A stretch of DNA of 64,000 bases from contig JADGPR010000003.1 of assembly GCA_017882335.1 (NCBI GenBank), forward strand, positions 1 to 64,000. Reading direction: 5' to 3'. Both the position numbers and the translations under genes were made by a program. Positions 38,240 to 48,553 of this stretch are shown in pieces; the stretch's first letter is position 1; the number at the start of each line of letters is the position of its first letter. This DNA is from Bacteroidales bacterium (GTDB lineage Bacteria > Bacteroidota > Bacteroidia > Bacteroidales > FEN-979). The notes under the pieces are model-generated. The model was not told the origin of the DNA, did no database searches, and was given only the letters and a program-made list of their open reading frames with translations.

Positions 38240-39865
38240 ATGAAAATTTTCGGAATTCTCATGCTTTTAATATTATTTCCCTCCATGTATTCCTATTCAC
38301 AGGATTGGCCTAAAATTTTTGGGGGAACTACTGACTATTGGTCGCGAGGTTTAATTGAAACCTACGATAAGGGTTATTTGATGGATGTTCAGGTTGACCC
38401 TGGCCCGGGGGTTGCGCAAATGCAGGGGTTGTTGATCAAAACAGATATCAACGGTAATAAACTTTGGACCAAATCAGTTCTGTCGTACTCATACCAGGTT
38501 GCATTTTTCGGATTTGATAATACCGATGATGGAGGTATAATATTAACCGGTGCAACAAATAAACCGGAACCTTCGAATTACGATATTTTCTTCATGAAGT
38601 TGAATGCATGCGGGGAAAAAGAATGGTGTAAAATAATTTCAACACTGGGTAATTCTGATCAAGGATTAAAAATTAAACAAACAGAACATAGCTATATTGC
38701 ATTAATACAGTATTTTCAGGATTTGGTGACGAAAAGGATATGGCTTTTCAAGTTGGATACGGAAGGGAATATTTTATGGGAACAACTGCTGAATCGACCA
38801 ATTGACAGTATTGAAAATTCGGAAGGGTATGATTTTGAAATATTGCCGGATAATAATTTTGTGGTTGCGGGGGATGGTTATGACAGATCCTCGGGGACAG
38901 TTGCATATCTTCGGCCATTGGTGATTAAAACAGATTCAAATGCGAATGTTCAATGGGTCCTACCATACGGGCGGAATAGTGGTTTTCGCGGTGATATTGC
39001 ATCATTTCCACGGCAGAATCAATCCGGCTTTTTGTATGTGGCGGCAAGGCATTTTCGCATAACACAGCCCTATGGTGATTCACCCTGTTTTTTAAAAGTC
39101 AGCCCTACCGGGCAGGAAGTTTATTATAAAGATCTGATTCCTGATTCCTATCTTGGTAGTTCAAGTACCCTACTCCTTAAAAACAATGATTCATTGTTTA
39201 TCGGAGCAATTTGGCAAGACACCAGCGATGTGATTAGTGTCGGAGTGATTAAATGTGATACGGTTGCAAATATTCTAAAAACAAGAATATTATTGCAAAA
39301 TTCACAGAATTCATTTGGACGGTTGGACGATGCCTTGTTTACATATGACAATAACTATGTTACTGTAGGTTCTTTTTATCCCAATAATGCTATACCCAAA
39401 GTTTACCTTTATAAGTTTACCTCAAATCTGGATGACGCCCCGCTGAACACCCAGCCTCGTGTTTACGATAGTTTGTGTCCTCATCCCATTGTTTCGGATA
39501 CAATCTCGCTGGATGATTGTGCCATCATCACGCAGGTTTACGATCCGGTACAGGCACCGGAGAGGTTTACCCTTCATGTTTATCCGAACCCTGCAAAAGA
39601 CGAATTAACAATTGATCTGCCGCAATTTTTGCTAAGGCAAACTTCCTCGGGAACAATGCAGGTCAACACAATTTACCACCAGTGGAATTTTTCAAAGCTT
39701 GAGATTTACTTTCAGAATGGTAAATTAATTTACTCGGGGGAAATCCCGAAGAGTAAGGATAAAGTTAAATTAGACGTGAGTTCCTGGGAGTCGGGAATGT
39801 ATATCGCAAGGGTGGTATTTATGAATGAGGTTGTTGCCAAATCAACGTTTATCATAAGAGATTAA
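38240..39865 (+). CDS. secreted hypothetical protein with T9SS C-terminal sorting domain
   Basis: Signal peptide MKIFGILMLLILFPSMYSYSQ; repeated IKTDxNGxxxW-type beta-propeller motifs; C-term LHVYPNPAKDELTI...GMYIARVVFMNEVVAKSTFIIRD. Confidence 0.82.
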   Translation: MKIFGILMLLILFPSMYSYSQDWPKIFGGTTDYWSRGLIETYDKGYLMDVQVDPGPGVAQMQGLLIKTDINGNKLWTKSVLSYSYQVAFFGFDNTDDGGIILTGATNKPEPSNYDIFFMKLNACGEKEWCKIISTLGNSDQGLKIKQTEHSYIALIQYFQDLVTKRIWLFKLDTEGNILWEQLLNRPIDSIENSEGYDFEILPDNNFVVAGDGYDRSSGTVAYLRPLVIKTDSNANVQWVLPYGRNSGFRGDIASFPRQNQSGFLYVAARHFRITQPYGDSPCFLKVSPTGQEVYYKDLIPDSYLGSSSTLLLKNNDSLFIGAIWQDTSDVISVGVIKCDTVANILKTRILLQNSQNSFGRLDDALFTYDNNYVTVGSFYPNNAIPKVYLYKFTSNLDDAPLNTQPRVYDSLCPHPIVSDTISLDDCAIITQVYDPVQAPERFTLHVYPNPAKDELTIDLPQFLLRQTSSGTMQVNTIYHQWNFSKLEIYFQNGKLIYSGEIPKSKDKVKLDVSSWESGMYIARVVFMNEVVAKSTFIIRD

Positions 39866-40097
39866 GAATAAACACTTGCAGGAACAATCCTGATTCACCT
39901 CACCCCGGCCACTTTTATTACTATTAATTCACCTCACCCCCGGCCCCTAATATAATGTCACCGCTACGCGGTTCAATGGTAATTATATTTTTTATTTTTC
40001 ACTTTTCACTTTTCATTCTTCATTCTTCATTTATTATTGAACATTTGCCTGTTTATATCTTGATGAGATATCCGGTACCGGACGGGTATTCTTCAGT

Positions 40098-40105
40098 TAC
40101 ATTTG
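40098..40105 (+). promoter_or_regulatory. Bacteroidota -7 element TACATTTG upstream of phoH
   Basis: TAnnTTTG 20 nt upstream of the ATG at 40126. Confidence 0.45.
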
Positions 40106-40125
40106 GATAAACCAAACCGAAATCT

Positions 40126-41463
40126 ATGGGAAAAACTAAGTCCACCGAAAAAAAAATATTCGTCCTGGACACCTCGGTTATCCTTTATAACCATAATGCC
40201 TTCAATAGTTTTGAGGATAATGATGTGGCGATCCCCATCACCGTTCTCGAGGAACTCGATAACTTCAAAAAAGGGAACGATACCATCAACTTTGAAGCCC
40301 GTGAGTTTATCCGCGTCATGGACAAACTTTCAGACAAATCGACGTTGACCAATTGGATCCCGCTGAACCATCCCAAGGCTGGCAAATTCAAAGTGGTAAT
40401 GAACGAGCAAAGCGAGCTGGATGCTGTCAAGGTATTTGGTGAGAATAAGCCTGATCACCGCATTCTGAATGCGGCTCTTATCATGATTGCCGAAAACCCG
40501 GGAAAGAAGATCATCCTGGTCACCAAGGACATCAACCTTCGCCTGAAGGCAAAATCGCTCAACATTCCGGCCGAAGATTTTGAAACCGGCAAGATCAAGG
40601 ATGTGGATTCGCTTTATTCCGGAAAAACGCTGATCGAAGGGATTGAGAAAAGCGTGATCGACATGATCTATACTGACGGTTCCATTCCGCCTGAATATGT
40701 CGGGATCACCAACCCCGTCCCCAATCATTATTTTATTCTCAAAAACGGGAAAACATCTGCCCTCACATTCTATAACCCGGAATCGGAAAGAATTGAAAAG
40801 ATTGAAAAACATTCGTGTTACAAGATCACTCCGCGGAATGCAGAACAGGTGTTCGCCTTTCATGCCATCATGAACCCGAATGTGAAACTGGTCACCCTGC
40901 AAGGGATAGCCGGAACGGGAAAAACCTTGCTGGCGCTGGCTGGTGCACTGGAGCAGAAGCGGAACTTCAGACAGATTTACCTTGCACGGCCAATCGTTCC
41001 ACTGAGCAATAAAGATATAGGATATCTTCCCGGAGATATCAAATCGAAACTCAATCCCTACATGGAACCGCTATGGGATAACCTGAAATTCATCCAGAAC
41101 CAGTATGCCGAGAAAGACAAGGAATACAAGGTGATTGCCGATTCTGTTGAAAATGAAAAGCTGGTGATCACCCCGCTGGCCTATATCCGCGGCCGCAGCA
41201 TCTCTAATGTGTGTTTCATTGTGGATGAGGCCCAAAACCTCACACCGCACGAAGTGAAGACCATCATTACCCGCGCCGGAGAGAATACCAAGATCATCTT
41301 TACCGGCGATATTTTCCAGATCGATACCCCCTATCTTGATTCCCAGAGTAACGGCCTCTCCACCCTGATCGACAGGATCAAGAAACATCCGCTTTATGCG
41401 CATGTACGGCTGGAAAAAGGAGAACGGTCGGAACTGGCCAACCTGGCGAACGAGTTATTATAA
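40126..41463 (+). CDS. phoH: PIN domain-PhoH family ATPase
   Basis: KIFVLDTSVILYNHNAF PIN domain; LVTLQGIAGTGKTLLALAGAL Walker A; FIVDEAQNLTPHEVKTIITRAGENTKIIFTGD. Confidence 0.95.
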   Translation: MGKTKSTEKKIFVLDTSVILYNHNAFNSFEDNDVAIPITVLEELDNFKKGNDTINFEAREFIRVMDKLSDKSTLTNWIPLNHPKAGKFKVVMNEQSELDAVKVFGENKPDHRILNAALIMIAENPGKKIILVTKDINLRLKAKSLNIPAEDFETGKIKDVDSLYSGKTLIEGIEKSVIDMIYTDGSIPPEYVGITNPVPNHYFILKNGKTSALTFYNPESERIEKIEKHSCYKITPRNAEQVFAFHAIMNPNVKLVTLQGIAGTGKTLLALAGALEQKRNFRQIYLARPIVPLSNKDIGYLPGDIKSKLNPYMEPLWDNLKFIQNQYAEKDKEYKVIADSVENEKLVITPLAYIRGRSISNVCFIVDEAQNLTPHEVKTIITRAGENTKIIFTGDIFQIDTPYLDSQSNGLSTLIDRIKKHPLYAHVRLEKGERSELANLANELL

Positions 41464-41469
41464 GTCCTA

Positions 41470-41512
41470 CCCCCTTCCCCTCCCCAATTGGGGAGGGGAG
41501 TAAGGGGAGGAG
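41470..41512. repeat. C/G-rich palindromic repeat (tcccctccccaattggggagggga core), copy 2
   Basis: Palindrome 41476-41499; about 39 nt identical with 18235-18278. Confidence 0.9.
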
Positions 41513-41514
41513 CT

Positions 41515-42534
41515 TTATTTTTCACTTGCGATCACCGCCATCAGTGTTTTTCCTACAACATCGAGCGTTGTTTTATCGATGGAATTCAGATTGTCGCTGG
41601 TGGTATGCCAGGTGGGATAAAAATCGGTTCTGCCTGTACTATTATTTTTGACAAGATGAATGATGTCTATAGTAGGGATGTTAAGGATCATATTGATGTA
41701 AAGATGATCATCGATGATCTCTCCTCCTTTTTCATAAAGAAAATAAGCCGAATACCCGAGCTTTCCGGCAATATTCCATACATTCCTGACGACGGCCGGA
41801 GCATATTTCATGGAAAATTCCTCTTCCAGGAAGGTGGCATTGGGCGCTCCAACCATATCGAGAAGGATCCCGTATTTTGCAAAATAATTTGCCTTGTGCG
41901 GGGTTTTTGCCCAGAACTGGGAACCAAGTCCCCACCAGTCAGTCGTATCCTCGTTCCGTTTCTGATCATCCGGAGGTCCATAATCTTCTGCATCCAGAAA
42001 AATGATATCTACCCCGATGGCAGGTTTGGAAATGCCTAACTGGCGGGCAATTTCAAGTAGGATGCCCACTCCGCTGGCACCGTCATTCGCGCCGTCGATC
42101 GGGGTAGTGTGTTTCTTCACATCGGGGTCATGATCGGCAAAAGGGCGGGAATCCCAGTGGGAACAAAGGAAGATCCGGTTATTGGTTCCGGGATTATAAG
42201 AGGCAACCAGGTTTTTGAAATTCAAAGTTGTGCCGTTAAAGGCTTTTACCTGGCCCTTCTGAACAATAACGTCGGGGCAGAATTGTTTCAGTTTCTTAAC
42301 AAGGAAATCAGCACATTTTTCATGTGCAGCAGAATTGCATACCCGGGGACCAAAATCCACCTGGGCCTTCACATAACCATAGGCTGAATCTGCATTGAAG
42401 GGTGGAACTTTCAGAGGTTCTTCCTGCTTTTGTTTCTCTTCATTCCCGGCGTTTTGATTGCGGTTGGCATTGTTACACGATACGTATAATATGACGGTCA
42501 GGATAAGAATGACGGGTAATCTGGGAATCTTCAT
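41515..42534 (-). CDS. M28 family peptidase / glutaminyl cyclase-like lipoprotein
   Basis: YVSCNNANRN lipobox; IFLCSHWDSRPFADHDPD, PIDGANDGASGVGILLEIARQL, DIIFLDAEDYG. Confidence 0.9.
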   Translation of the reverse strand: MKIPRLPVILILTVILYVSCNNANRNQNAGNEEKQKQEEPLKVPPFNADSAYGYVKAQVDFGPRVCNSAAHEKCADFLVKKLKQFCPDVIVQKGQVKAFNGTTLNFKNLVASYNPGTNNRIFLCSHWDSRPFADHDPDVKKHTTPIDGANDGASGVGILLEIARQLGISKPAIGVDIIFLDAEDYGPPDDQKRNEDTTDWWGLGSQFWAKTPHKANYFAKYGILLDMVGAPNATFLEEEFSMKYAPAVVRNVWNIAGKLGYSAYFLYEKGGEIIDDHLYINMILNIPTIDIIHLVKNNSTGRTDFYPTWHTTSDNLNSIDKTTLDVVGKTLMAVIASEK

Positions 42535-42572
42535 GGGATATTGTCCTAAGAGTATAAAACCTGCTGAAAAGG

Positions 42573-44201
42573 TTATTTGTAAAATTTTCTTTTTTTATGG
42601 ATAAAATGCATAACGAGGCTGAGCAGGAAAAGGATTCCCCCGCAGTAAGATGCGATCCTTGCCAGGTAATCCCCGTGTTTTACATAAAAGGTCAGCTGAT
42701 CATTGGCATTGACGATTCCCTTGATCGCTGCAGGTTCCCAATATTTGGTCACCTGGTGTGGGTCGCCGCGCTGGTCGATGAATGCAGAAATCCCGGTGTT
42801 GGCTGAACGGGCAATACTGCGTCGTGTTTCGATGGCCCGCAGGGATGCAAATGTAAAATGCTGACGGTGTCCTGCAGTATTTCCCCACCAGCCATCGTTA
42901 GTTATGATTATCATCACCTCTGCCCCGTTCCTGACGAATTCGGCGAAAAACTCACCGAAGATCGACTCATAACAGATCGTTGGAGAAACTTTTACCGTCT
43001 TCACAGTGGTATACACCCTCCGGATCTTATCCATACCCAGGCTGCCAACCGTTCCTCCCATGTTGATCGCCAGTTTTTCAAGGAGTCTAAAATGCTTGTA
43101 GGTGGGAAGAATTTCTACGCCGGGCGTGAGTTTTGATTTATGATACAATTGGATGCTGTCCCTGGAATTCAGAAGCATGGCAGTATTGTATTCATCATAA
43201 TAAATATCTGCATCGGAAAATTTTCGAGCAGTATTGCTGACTACTTCCCCAGGACCAAATTCATGACGTGTAGATCCTCCTACGAGCAGGTTCAGGTTGG
43301 GGTATTTCTTTACGATATCCTTCAGCAGGGTTATGCTCTTAAACGTGGCAATATCATTCTCCCACATAAATTCCTGGATAGCCGACTCGGGGGCAACCAG
43401 GAAGTTGGTATTGCTATCAGTGAGCGGTTCTGCCAGCTGCATGATCCTTCCCACGACTTCAACCGGGGGAATGGTATATTGTTCCTTGTATGGATCCAGG
43501 TCGGGCTGAACTACCACGATCGTTACCGGGTTGGATTTTTCTTTATAAGAATGATAGATCGACCAGGAAATGATTAGCGGTACGATGATCCATAGCAGGA
43601 ATGCGGGGATCAGGATGAAATCCTTTTCTTTAAGCGGGAAAAGAAACCGGGTTAATGAACCTCTGTAAAGAACTTTGAATAGCAAAATATTCGCTACCAG
43701 CACCCAGATGGTTCCCCCAAATGTACCGGTAAACTCATACCATTCCACCCATCTGTAATATGAAGAAAACCCATTGCCGATATTCAGCCAGGGCCAGTTG
43801 AGATCCCAGTTGAGGTGAAGGTATTCGAAAGCCATCCAGTAAAAGATCAGGGCCGCATAAGCGGACAGGTCATTCTTCAGTTTCCTACGGGTAAAATGAA
43901 AAAGCTGGAAGATGATTGACATGAACAGGGCATTCATCCCGATGGCGATAAGGGCCCCGGCACCGGTCGAGTTGTATATCCACCATGTTGTTAAGCCGTT
44001 CCATATGAGGAATGCAGGATAGGAATAGAAGAGCAGGCTGAACTTGATAAATTTCCCGGGATGCCGGTAGATGAAATCTTCCACGATCAGCAGTGGTACG
44101 AACCCTGCAAACAACAACCCGGGGAAACCTCTCTCAGGCCAGGCTGCTGACATGAGCAATCCCGAAAGGGCCGATAACAGAAACAGTTGGTATTTTTTCA
44201 T
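42573..44201 (-). CDS. lnt: apolipoprotein N-acyltransferase
   Basis: AAWPERGFPGLLFAGFVPLLIVE, multi-TM N-term, nitrilase-like NFLVAPESAIQEF, KSKLTPGVEILP, SPTICYESIFGEF, IITNDGWWGNTAGHRQHF. Confidence 0.95.
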   Translation of the reverse strand: MKKYQLFLLSALSGLLMSAAWPERGFPGLLFAGFVPLLIVEDFIYRHPGKFIKFSLLFYSYPAFLIWNGLTTWWIYNSTGAGALIAIGMNALFMSIIFQLFHFTRRKLKNDLSAYAALIFYWMAFEYLHLNWDLNWPWLNIGNGFSSYYRWVEWYEFTGTFGGTIWVLVANILLFKVLYRGSLTRFLFPLKEKDFILIPAFLLWIIVPLIISWSIYHSYKEKSNPVTIVVVQPDLDPYKEQYTIPPVEVVGRIMQLAEPLTDSNTNFLVAPESAIQEFMWENDIATFKSITLLKDIVKKYPNLNLLVGGSTRHEFGPGEVVSNTARKFSDADIYYDEYNTAMLLNSRDSIQLYHKSKLTPGVEILPTYKHFRLLEKLAINMGGTVGSLGMDKIRRVYTTVKTVKVSPTICYESIFGEFFAEFVRNGAEVMIIITNDGWWGNTAGHRQHFTFASLRAIETRRSIARSANTGISAFIDQRGDPHQVTKYWEPAAIKGIVNANDQLTFYVKHGDYLARIASYCGGILFLLSLVMHFIHKKRKFYK

Positions 44202-44234
44202 CAGGGAATAAGAATGATTTCAGTGCTGATGAAA

Positions 44235-44242
44235 CAAAGGTA
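44235..44242 (-). promoter_or_regulatory. Bacteroidota -7 element TACCTTTG upstream of lnt
   Basis: TAnnTTTG 33 nt upstream of the lnt start (minus). Confidence 0.45.
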
Positions 44243-44298
44243 GTAAATAAATCATAATTGATCCCGTATATGCTGTAGGCACAGGGATCCGCCATCGT

Positions 44299-45474
44299 TC
44301 AGGATAAAGAAGGATACCGCAGCTTCCGGATTTTCAACACTTCCTGGTAGATCATTTTTTTCAACATGTCAATGTTCGTTTTTTCCCTGGCAGAGATGAA
44401 AATTGATAGCAAATGGTTCTTCGCCATCCATGTGTTTTCAAGGTCTTTTAGGGTGAGGTTTTCTTTATTAACAGGAGTAAGGTCGTCTTCTTCCTTTGGT
44501 ATATGGGAATATTGATCGATCTTGTTGAACAGCATGATTACAGGTTTGTCGGAGGCGCCAATATCAGTCAGTGTTTGATTCACTACCTCGATCTGTTCTT
44601 CAAAGGCGGGATGTGAAATATCCACGATGTGAACCAGTATATCGGCTTCACGCACTTCATCCAATGTGGATTTAAAGGATTCAACCAGGGTATGCGGCAG
44701 TTTCCGGATGAAGCCGACCGTATCTGACAATAAAAAAGGAAGGTCATGGATCACCACTTTACGGACGGTTGTATCGAGTGTCGCAAACAACTTGTTTTCC
44801 GCAAATACATCCGATTTGCTGAGGAGGTTCATCACCGTAGATTTCCCGACATTTGTGTATCCGACAAGCGCTAATCGTACAAGTTCCCGGCGGTTCTTGC
44901 GTTGGGTTGCTTTTTGTTTGTCGATCTCCTCCAGTTTTTTCTTCAGCAAAGAGATCCGGTAACGCAGGATACGCCGGTCGGTCTCAATCTCCTGTTCACC
45001 CGGGCCTCTCATGCCGATACCTCCCTGCTGTTTCTCCAGGTGCGTCCACATCCGTGTAAGCCGCGGAAGCAGATACTCGCATTGTGCCAGTTCGACCTGC
45101 GTGCGTGAATGTGCAGTCCGGGCGCGCTTTGCAAAGATGTCGAGGATCAGGTTATTGCGGTCGAGGATCCTGCATTTGAGTTCCCGTTCGATGTTGCGGA
45201 TCTGGCTGGGAGAGAGTTCATCATCAAACACTGCAATATCCACTTCATGGAGAGAGATGTATGCGCGGATCTCTTGCAGCTTTCCTTTGCCTACATAGGT
45301 TCTCGGATCAGGAAATTCCAGTTTCTGGATGAATTTTTTCACTGGTACGCCACCAGCTGTATCCACCAGGAATGCGAGCTCTTCCAGGTATTCCTCAACG
45401 ATAAAGAGATCCTGATGATGATGGGCAACGCCAACAAGGACGACGGTTTCAGTGCCAGGAGCGATTTCCTTCAT
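44299..45474 (-). CDS. hflX: GTPase HflX
   Basis: TYVGKGKLQEIR, DDELSPSQIRNIE, RTQVELAQCEYLLPRLTRMWTHLEKQQGGIGMRGPGEQEIETDRR, LVGYTNVGKST, LSDTVGFIRKLPH. Confidence 0.97.
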   Translation of the reverse strand: MKEIAPGTETVVLVGVAHHHQDLFIVEEYLEELAFLVDTAGGVPVKKFIQKLEFPDPRTYVGKGKLQEIRAYISLHEVDIAVFDDELSPSQIRNIERELKCRILDRNNLILDIFAKRARTAHSRTQVELAQCEYLLPRLTRMWTHLEKQQGGIGMRGPGEQEIETDRRILRYRISLLKKKLEEIDKQKATQRKNRRELVRLALVGYTNVGKSTVMNLLSKSDVFAENKLFATLDTTVRKVVIHDLPFLLSDTVGFIRKLPHTLVESFKSTLDEVREADILVHIVDISHPAFEEQIEVVNQTLTDIGASDKPVIMLFNKIDQYSHIPKEEDDLTPVNKENLTLKDLENTWMAKNHLLSIFISAREKTNIDMLKKMIYQEVLKIRKLRYPSLS

Positions 45475-45490
45475 GTTCGTTGGTTATTGT

Positions 45491-45584
45491 AAATTATGAA
45501 TTATGAGTTTGAATCTTGAATTATGAGTTGACACAATCATGATCGTTGATTCAACAATCATAATTCACACTCATAATTCATAAT
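45491..45584. repeat. 17-bp perfect inverted repeat aattatgaattatgagt / actcataattcataatt
   Basis: Arms 45491-45507 and 45568-45584. Confidence 0.88.
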
Positions 45585-45589
45585 TGAAT

Positions 45590-46585
45590 TCAGAAGCTCT
45601 TAAAACCGATGATTTCCCTGACTTCACGGATGGTTTTCTGTGCGCTGGCATGGGCTTTTTCGGCGCCCAGTGCGACCACCTTCTTCAGATAGGCGTTGTT
45701 GGCATGCAGTTCCCTGATCTTCTCCCGGAAGGTTTCGGTAAACAGGATCACATCTTCGGACAGTTGTTTCTTCATATCACCGTAGCGGATCTGGCAGGTA
45801 TCGTAAAGATTGCTGAAGTGAGCAAAGGTTTCGGGAGCCGAAAGCGTTTTCATCAGGGTGAACAGGTTCTCGATAGCCTGGGGTTTGGGCTGGTTCATTT
45901 CGGTGGGGCCGGCATCGGTAACGGCACGCATCACCTTTTTACGGATCACCTCGGGAGGATCGGCAAGGAAGATTGCGCTGTTTTCGTTTTCCGATTTAGA
46001 CATCTTGAGGCTGCCATCCAGTCCAGGCATTTTGACCAGGTTTTCTTCAAACGTATATGCAACCGGTTCGGGGAAATAATCGACATGATACAAACGGTTG
46101 AACCGGTTGGCAAAGGTGCGTGTCATTTCCAGGTGCTGTTCCTGGTCTTTGCCCACTGGTACCTTATGTGCCCTGTGAATAATGATGTCGGCCGCCATCA
46201 GAGTTGGATAGGTGAGCAGTCCGGCATTTACATTCTGAGGTTGCTGGCGAATTTTTTCCTTGAAGGAGGTGCAGCGTTCCAGTTCGCCCACATAGGCATT
46301 CATGTTGAGGAGCAGGTAAAGCTCTGCCGTTTCCGGAAGATCACTCTGGATATAAAGGGTTGCTTTTTCAGGATCGAGTCCGCAGGCAAGAAATTCTACA
46401 AGCACATTCTTGACATTGCCGTGAAGGTCGGCGGGTGTAGGATGCGTGGTAAGGGAATGGTAATCGGCAATGAAGAAAAAACACTGGTTCTCTTCCTGCA
46501 TCCGGATAAAACTTTTCAGCGCCCCGAAATAATTTCCGAGATGAAGGTTACCGGTTGGCCGAATTCCGCTTACAACGACTGTCAT
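45590..46585 (-). CDS. trpS: tryptophanyl-tRNA synthetase
   Basis: SGIRPTGNLHLGNYFGAL, PVGKDQEQHLEMTR, LDGSLKMSKSENENSAIFL. Confidence 0.97.
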   Translation of the reverse strand: MTVVVSGIRPTGNLHLGNYFGALKSFIRMQEENQCFFFIADYHSLTTHPTPADLHGNVKNVLVEFLACGLDPEKATLYIQSDLPETAELYLLLNMNAYVGELERCTSFKEKIRQQPQNVNAGLLTYPTLMAADIIIHRAHKVPVGKDQEQHLEMTRTFANRFNRLYHVDYFPEPVAYTFEENLVKMPGLDGSLKMSKSENENSAIFLADPPEVIRKKVMRAVTDAGPTEMNQPKPQAIENLFTLMKTLSAPETFAHFSNLYDTCQIRYGDMKKQLSEDVILFTETFREKIRELHANNAYLKKVVALGAEKAHASAQKTIREVREIIGFKSF

Positions 46586-46753
46586 GTTAAATTACGAATT
46601 ACGGATTACGGATTTTTTGGGTATTGGGCTTTAGGCATTAGGTTTTGGGTTTTCACAATTTCGCTATTTCGCTACTTCGCCATTTATTCAATCACCATTT
46701 CACCATGTCACTACTTCACCACTTAATCACTCGCCAGCTCGCCAGTTCGCCAG

Positions 46754-48301
46754 CTACATTTTAATCTCATCACCTGCCTTATTAAAAAAATGATATTCCA
46801 AAAAATGATACGATGGCATGGGTTGGAGCTTGATTCTTCGCTTGAACCGGAAATACCATTTCCATTTCATATTGAAAAATCCTTTTGTAAAGTAGGCGTA
46901 GATGTAAGGATGTAAGCACAGCAAGAGGTGTTTTTCATTCTGTTCTCGGATGAGATAACTGATGTTATTCTCAATGTCGTCGGTCACCAGGATACTGGGC
47001 CGTATTTCGCCGGTGCCGTCGCAGGCGGGGCATTTTTCCAGGATCTGGACATTCATTTCCGGGCGGACCCGTTGGCGTGTGATCTGTACCAGTCCGAACT
47101 TGCTTGGAGGAAGAATGGAGTGCTTGGCGCGGTCCCTGTTCATCTCTTCCTTTAGCCGGTCATAGAGTTTACGGCGGTTGTTCCCTTGATTCATGTCGAT
47201 GAAATCGATCACGATGATTCCGCCCATGTCGCGGAGCCGCAGTTGGCGTGCTACCTCTGTAGCCGCTTCCAGGTTCACTTCCAGCGCATTGGCTTCCTGG
47301 TTTTGCTCGGAGTTGACCCTGTGTCCGCTGTTGATGTCAATCACATGCAGGGCTTCGGTATGCTCAATGATCAGGTAAGTTCCGCTTTTTATGGTGATCG
47401 TTTTCCCAAAAGAAGCCTTAATCTGCTTGTCGACGCCATACTGTTCAAAGATGGGTATCTTCCCCGAATGAAGCTTTACGATATGGACTTTCCCCGGGGA
47501 TATCTTCTGGATGTAATTCCGGATTTCCTCGTGTAAAACAGCGTCGTTGACAATGATGTTGTTAAAATCTTCGTTCAGCACATCCCGCAGGATGGCCGAG
47601 GTACGGTCAATTTCGCCAATGATCTTCTGAGGTGCCTTGGATGTAGGTAACTTTTGTGATGTGATCTCCCATTTTTTGTAAAGGTTCCGGAGGTCGCCGT
47701 CGAGGTCGGCAACCAGTTTGCCTTCGGCAACGGTACGAATGATCACACCGCAGTTTTTGGGCTTGATGCTCGCGATGAGGCGTTTGAGCCTGTTCCGTTC
47801 TTCGGCGCTCTTGATCTTCTGTGAAACCGAGATCTTATCGGAGAAAGGGATCAGCACGACGTATCTTCCTGCAAATGAAAGCTCGGAAGTCACCCGCGGC
47901 CCCTTGGTGGAAATGGGTTCTTTTGCAACCTGTACCAGGATCTGCTGGTTGGGTTTCAGCACATTATTGATACGCCCCGATTTCTGGATGTCTTCTTCCA
48001 TCTTGTGTTCACCGATGGAAAGACCGGGGGTGTTGGAAAAGCTGGCTTTGATGTATTTTAAAAGGGAGTTGATCTGGGGGCCCAGGTCAAGGTAATGCAG
48101 AAAGGCATCTTTGCCATACCCGACATCCACAAATGCTGCATTCAGCCCGGGCATTATCTTCTTGACTCTTCCAAGGTAAATGTCGCCTACGGCAAATTCG
48201 CTATTCGATTTCTCTTTATTTAACTCAACGAGTAGCTTTTCCTCAAGAAGTGCGATTTCAACCTCATTGGAAGTCGAATTGATGATTAATTCCTTATTCA
48301 C
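46754..48301 (-). CDS. rng: ribonuclease E/G family protein
   Basis: GDIYLGRVKKIMPGLNAAFVDVGYGKDAFLH S1 domain; GGIIVIDFIDM, KFGLVQITRQRVRPE, CPACDGTGEI. Confidence 0.95.
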   Translation of the reverse strand: MNKELIINSTSNEVEIALLEEKLLVELNKEKSNSEFAVGDIYLGRVKKIMPGLNAAFVDVGYGKDAFLHYLDLGPQINSLLKYIKASFSNTPGLSIGEHKMEEDIQKSGRINNVLKPNQQILVQVAKEPISTKGPRVTSELSFAGRYVVLIPFSDKISVSQKIKSAEERNRLKRLIASIKPKNCGVIIRTVAEGKLVADLDGDLRNLYKKWEITSQKLPTSKAPQKIIGEIDRTSAILRDVLNEDFNNIIVNDAVLHEEIRNYIQKISPGKVHIVKLHSGKIPIFEQYGVDKQIKASFGKTITIKSGTYLIIEHTEALHVIDINSGHRVNSEQNQEANALEVNLEAATEVARQLRLRDMGGIIVIDFIDMNQGNNRRKLYDRLKEEMNRDRAKHSILPPSKFGLVQITRQRVRPEMNVQILEKCPACDGTGEIRPSILVTDDIENNISYLIREQNEKHLLLCLHPYIYAYFTKGFFNMKWKWYFRFKRRIKLQPMPSYHFLEYHFFNKAGDEIKM

Positions 48302-48445
48302 GCTTCATATTTTTAAATTCCTACTCACCGGTGGGTTACCGGTGAAGTCAATGACTTAAGGAATTGTAGCAGGCAGTGGGCGAGGAAAGAAAATATAACC
48401 CCCGCATCATGCCGTATCAAACAGCAGGATGCAGAGGTCAGCTGT

Positions 48446-48535
48446 TTATTTTTTCTTATGTCTGTTCTTACGCAAGCGTTTTTTCCGCTTGTGGGTAGCC
48501 ATCTTGTGTCTCTTTCTTTTTTTACCGCTTGGCAT
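48446..48535 (-). CDS. 29-aa highly basic protein, AURKAIP1/COX24 (bS22/mS38)-like
   Basis: Minus-strand ORF MPSGKKRKRHKMATHKRKKRLRKNRHKKK*; not in the supplied ORF track (too short); lies between rng and the HU gene. Confidence 0.82.
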   Translation of the reverse strand: MPSGKKRKRHKMATHKRKKRLRKNRHKKK

Positions 48536-48553
48536 GATGTAATGTTTAAAAAG

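Noticed and set aside
45584-46726. 380-aa plus-strand ORF
   Set aside because: Antisense across the whole of trpS and into word repeats; trpS motifs are unambiguous.
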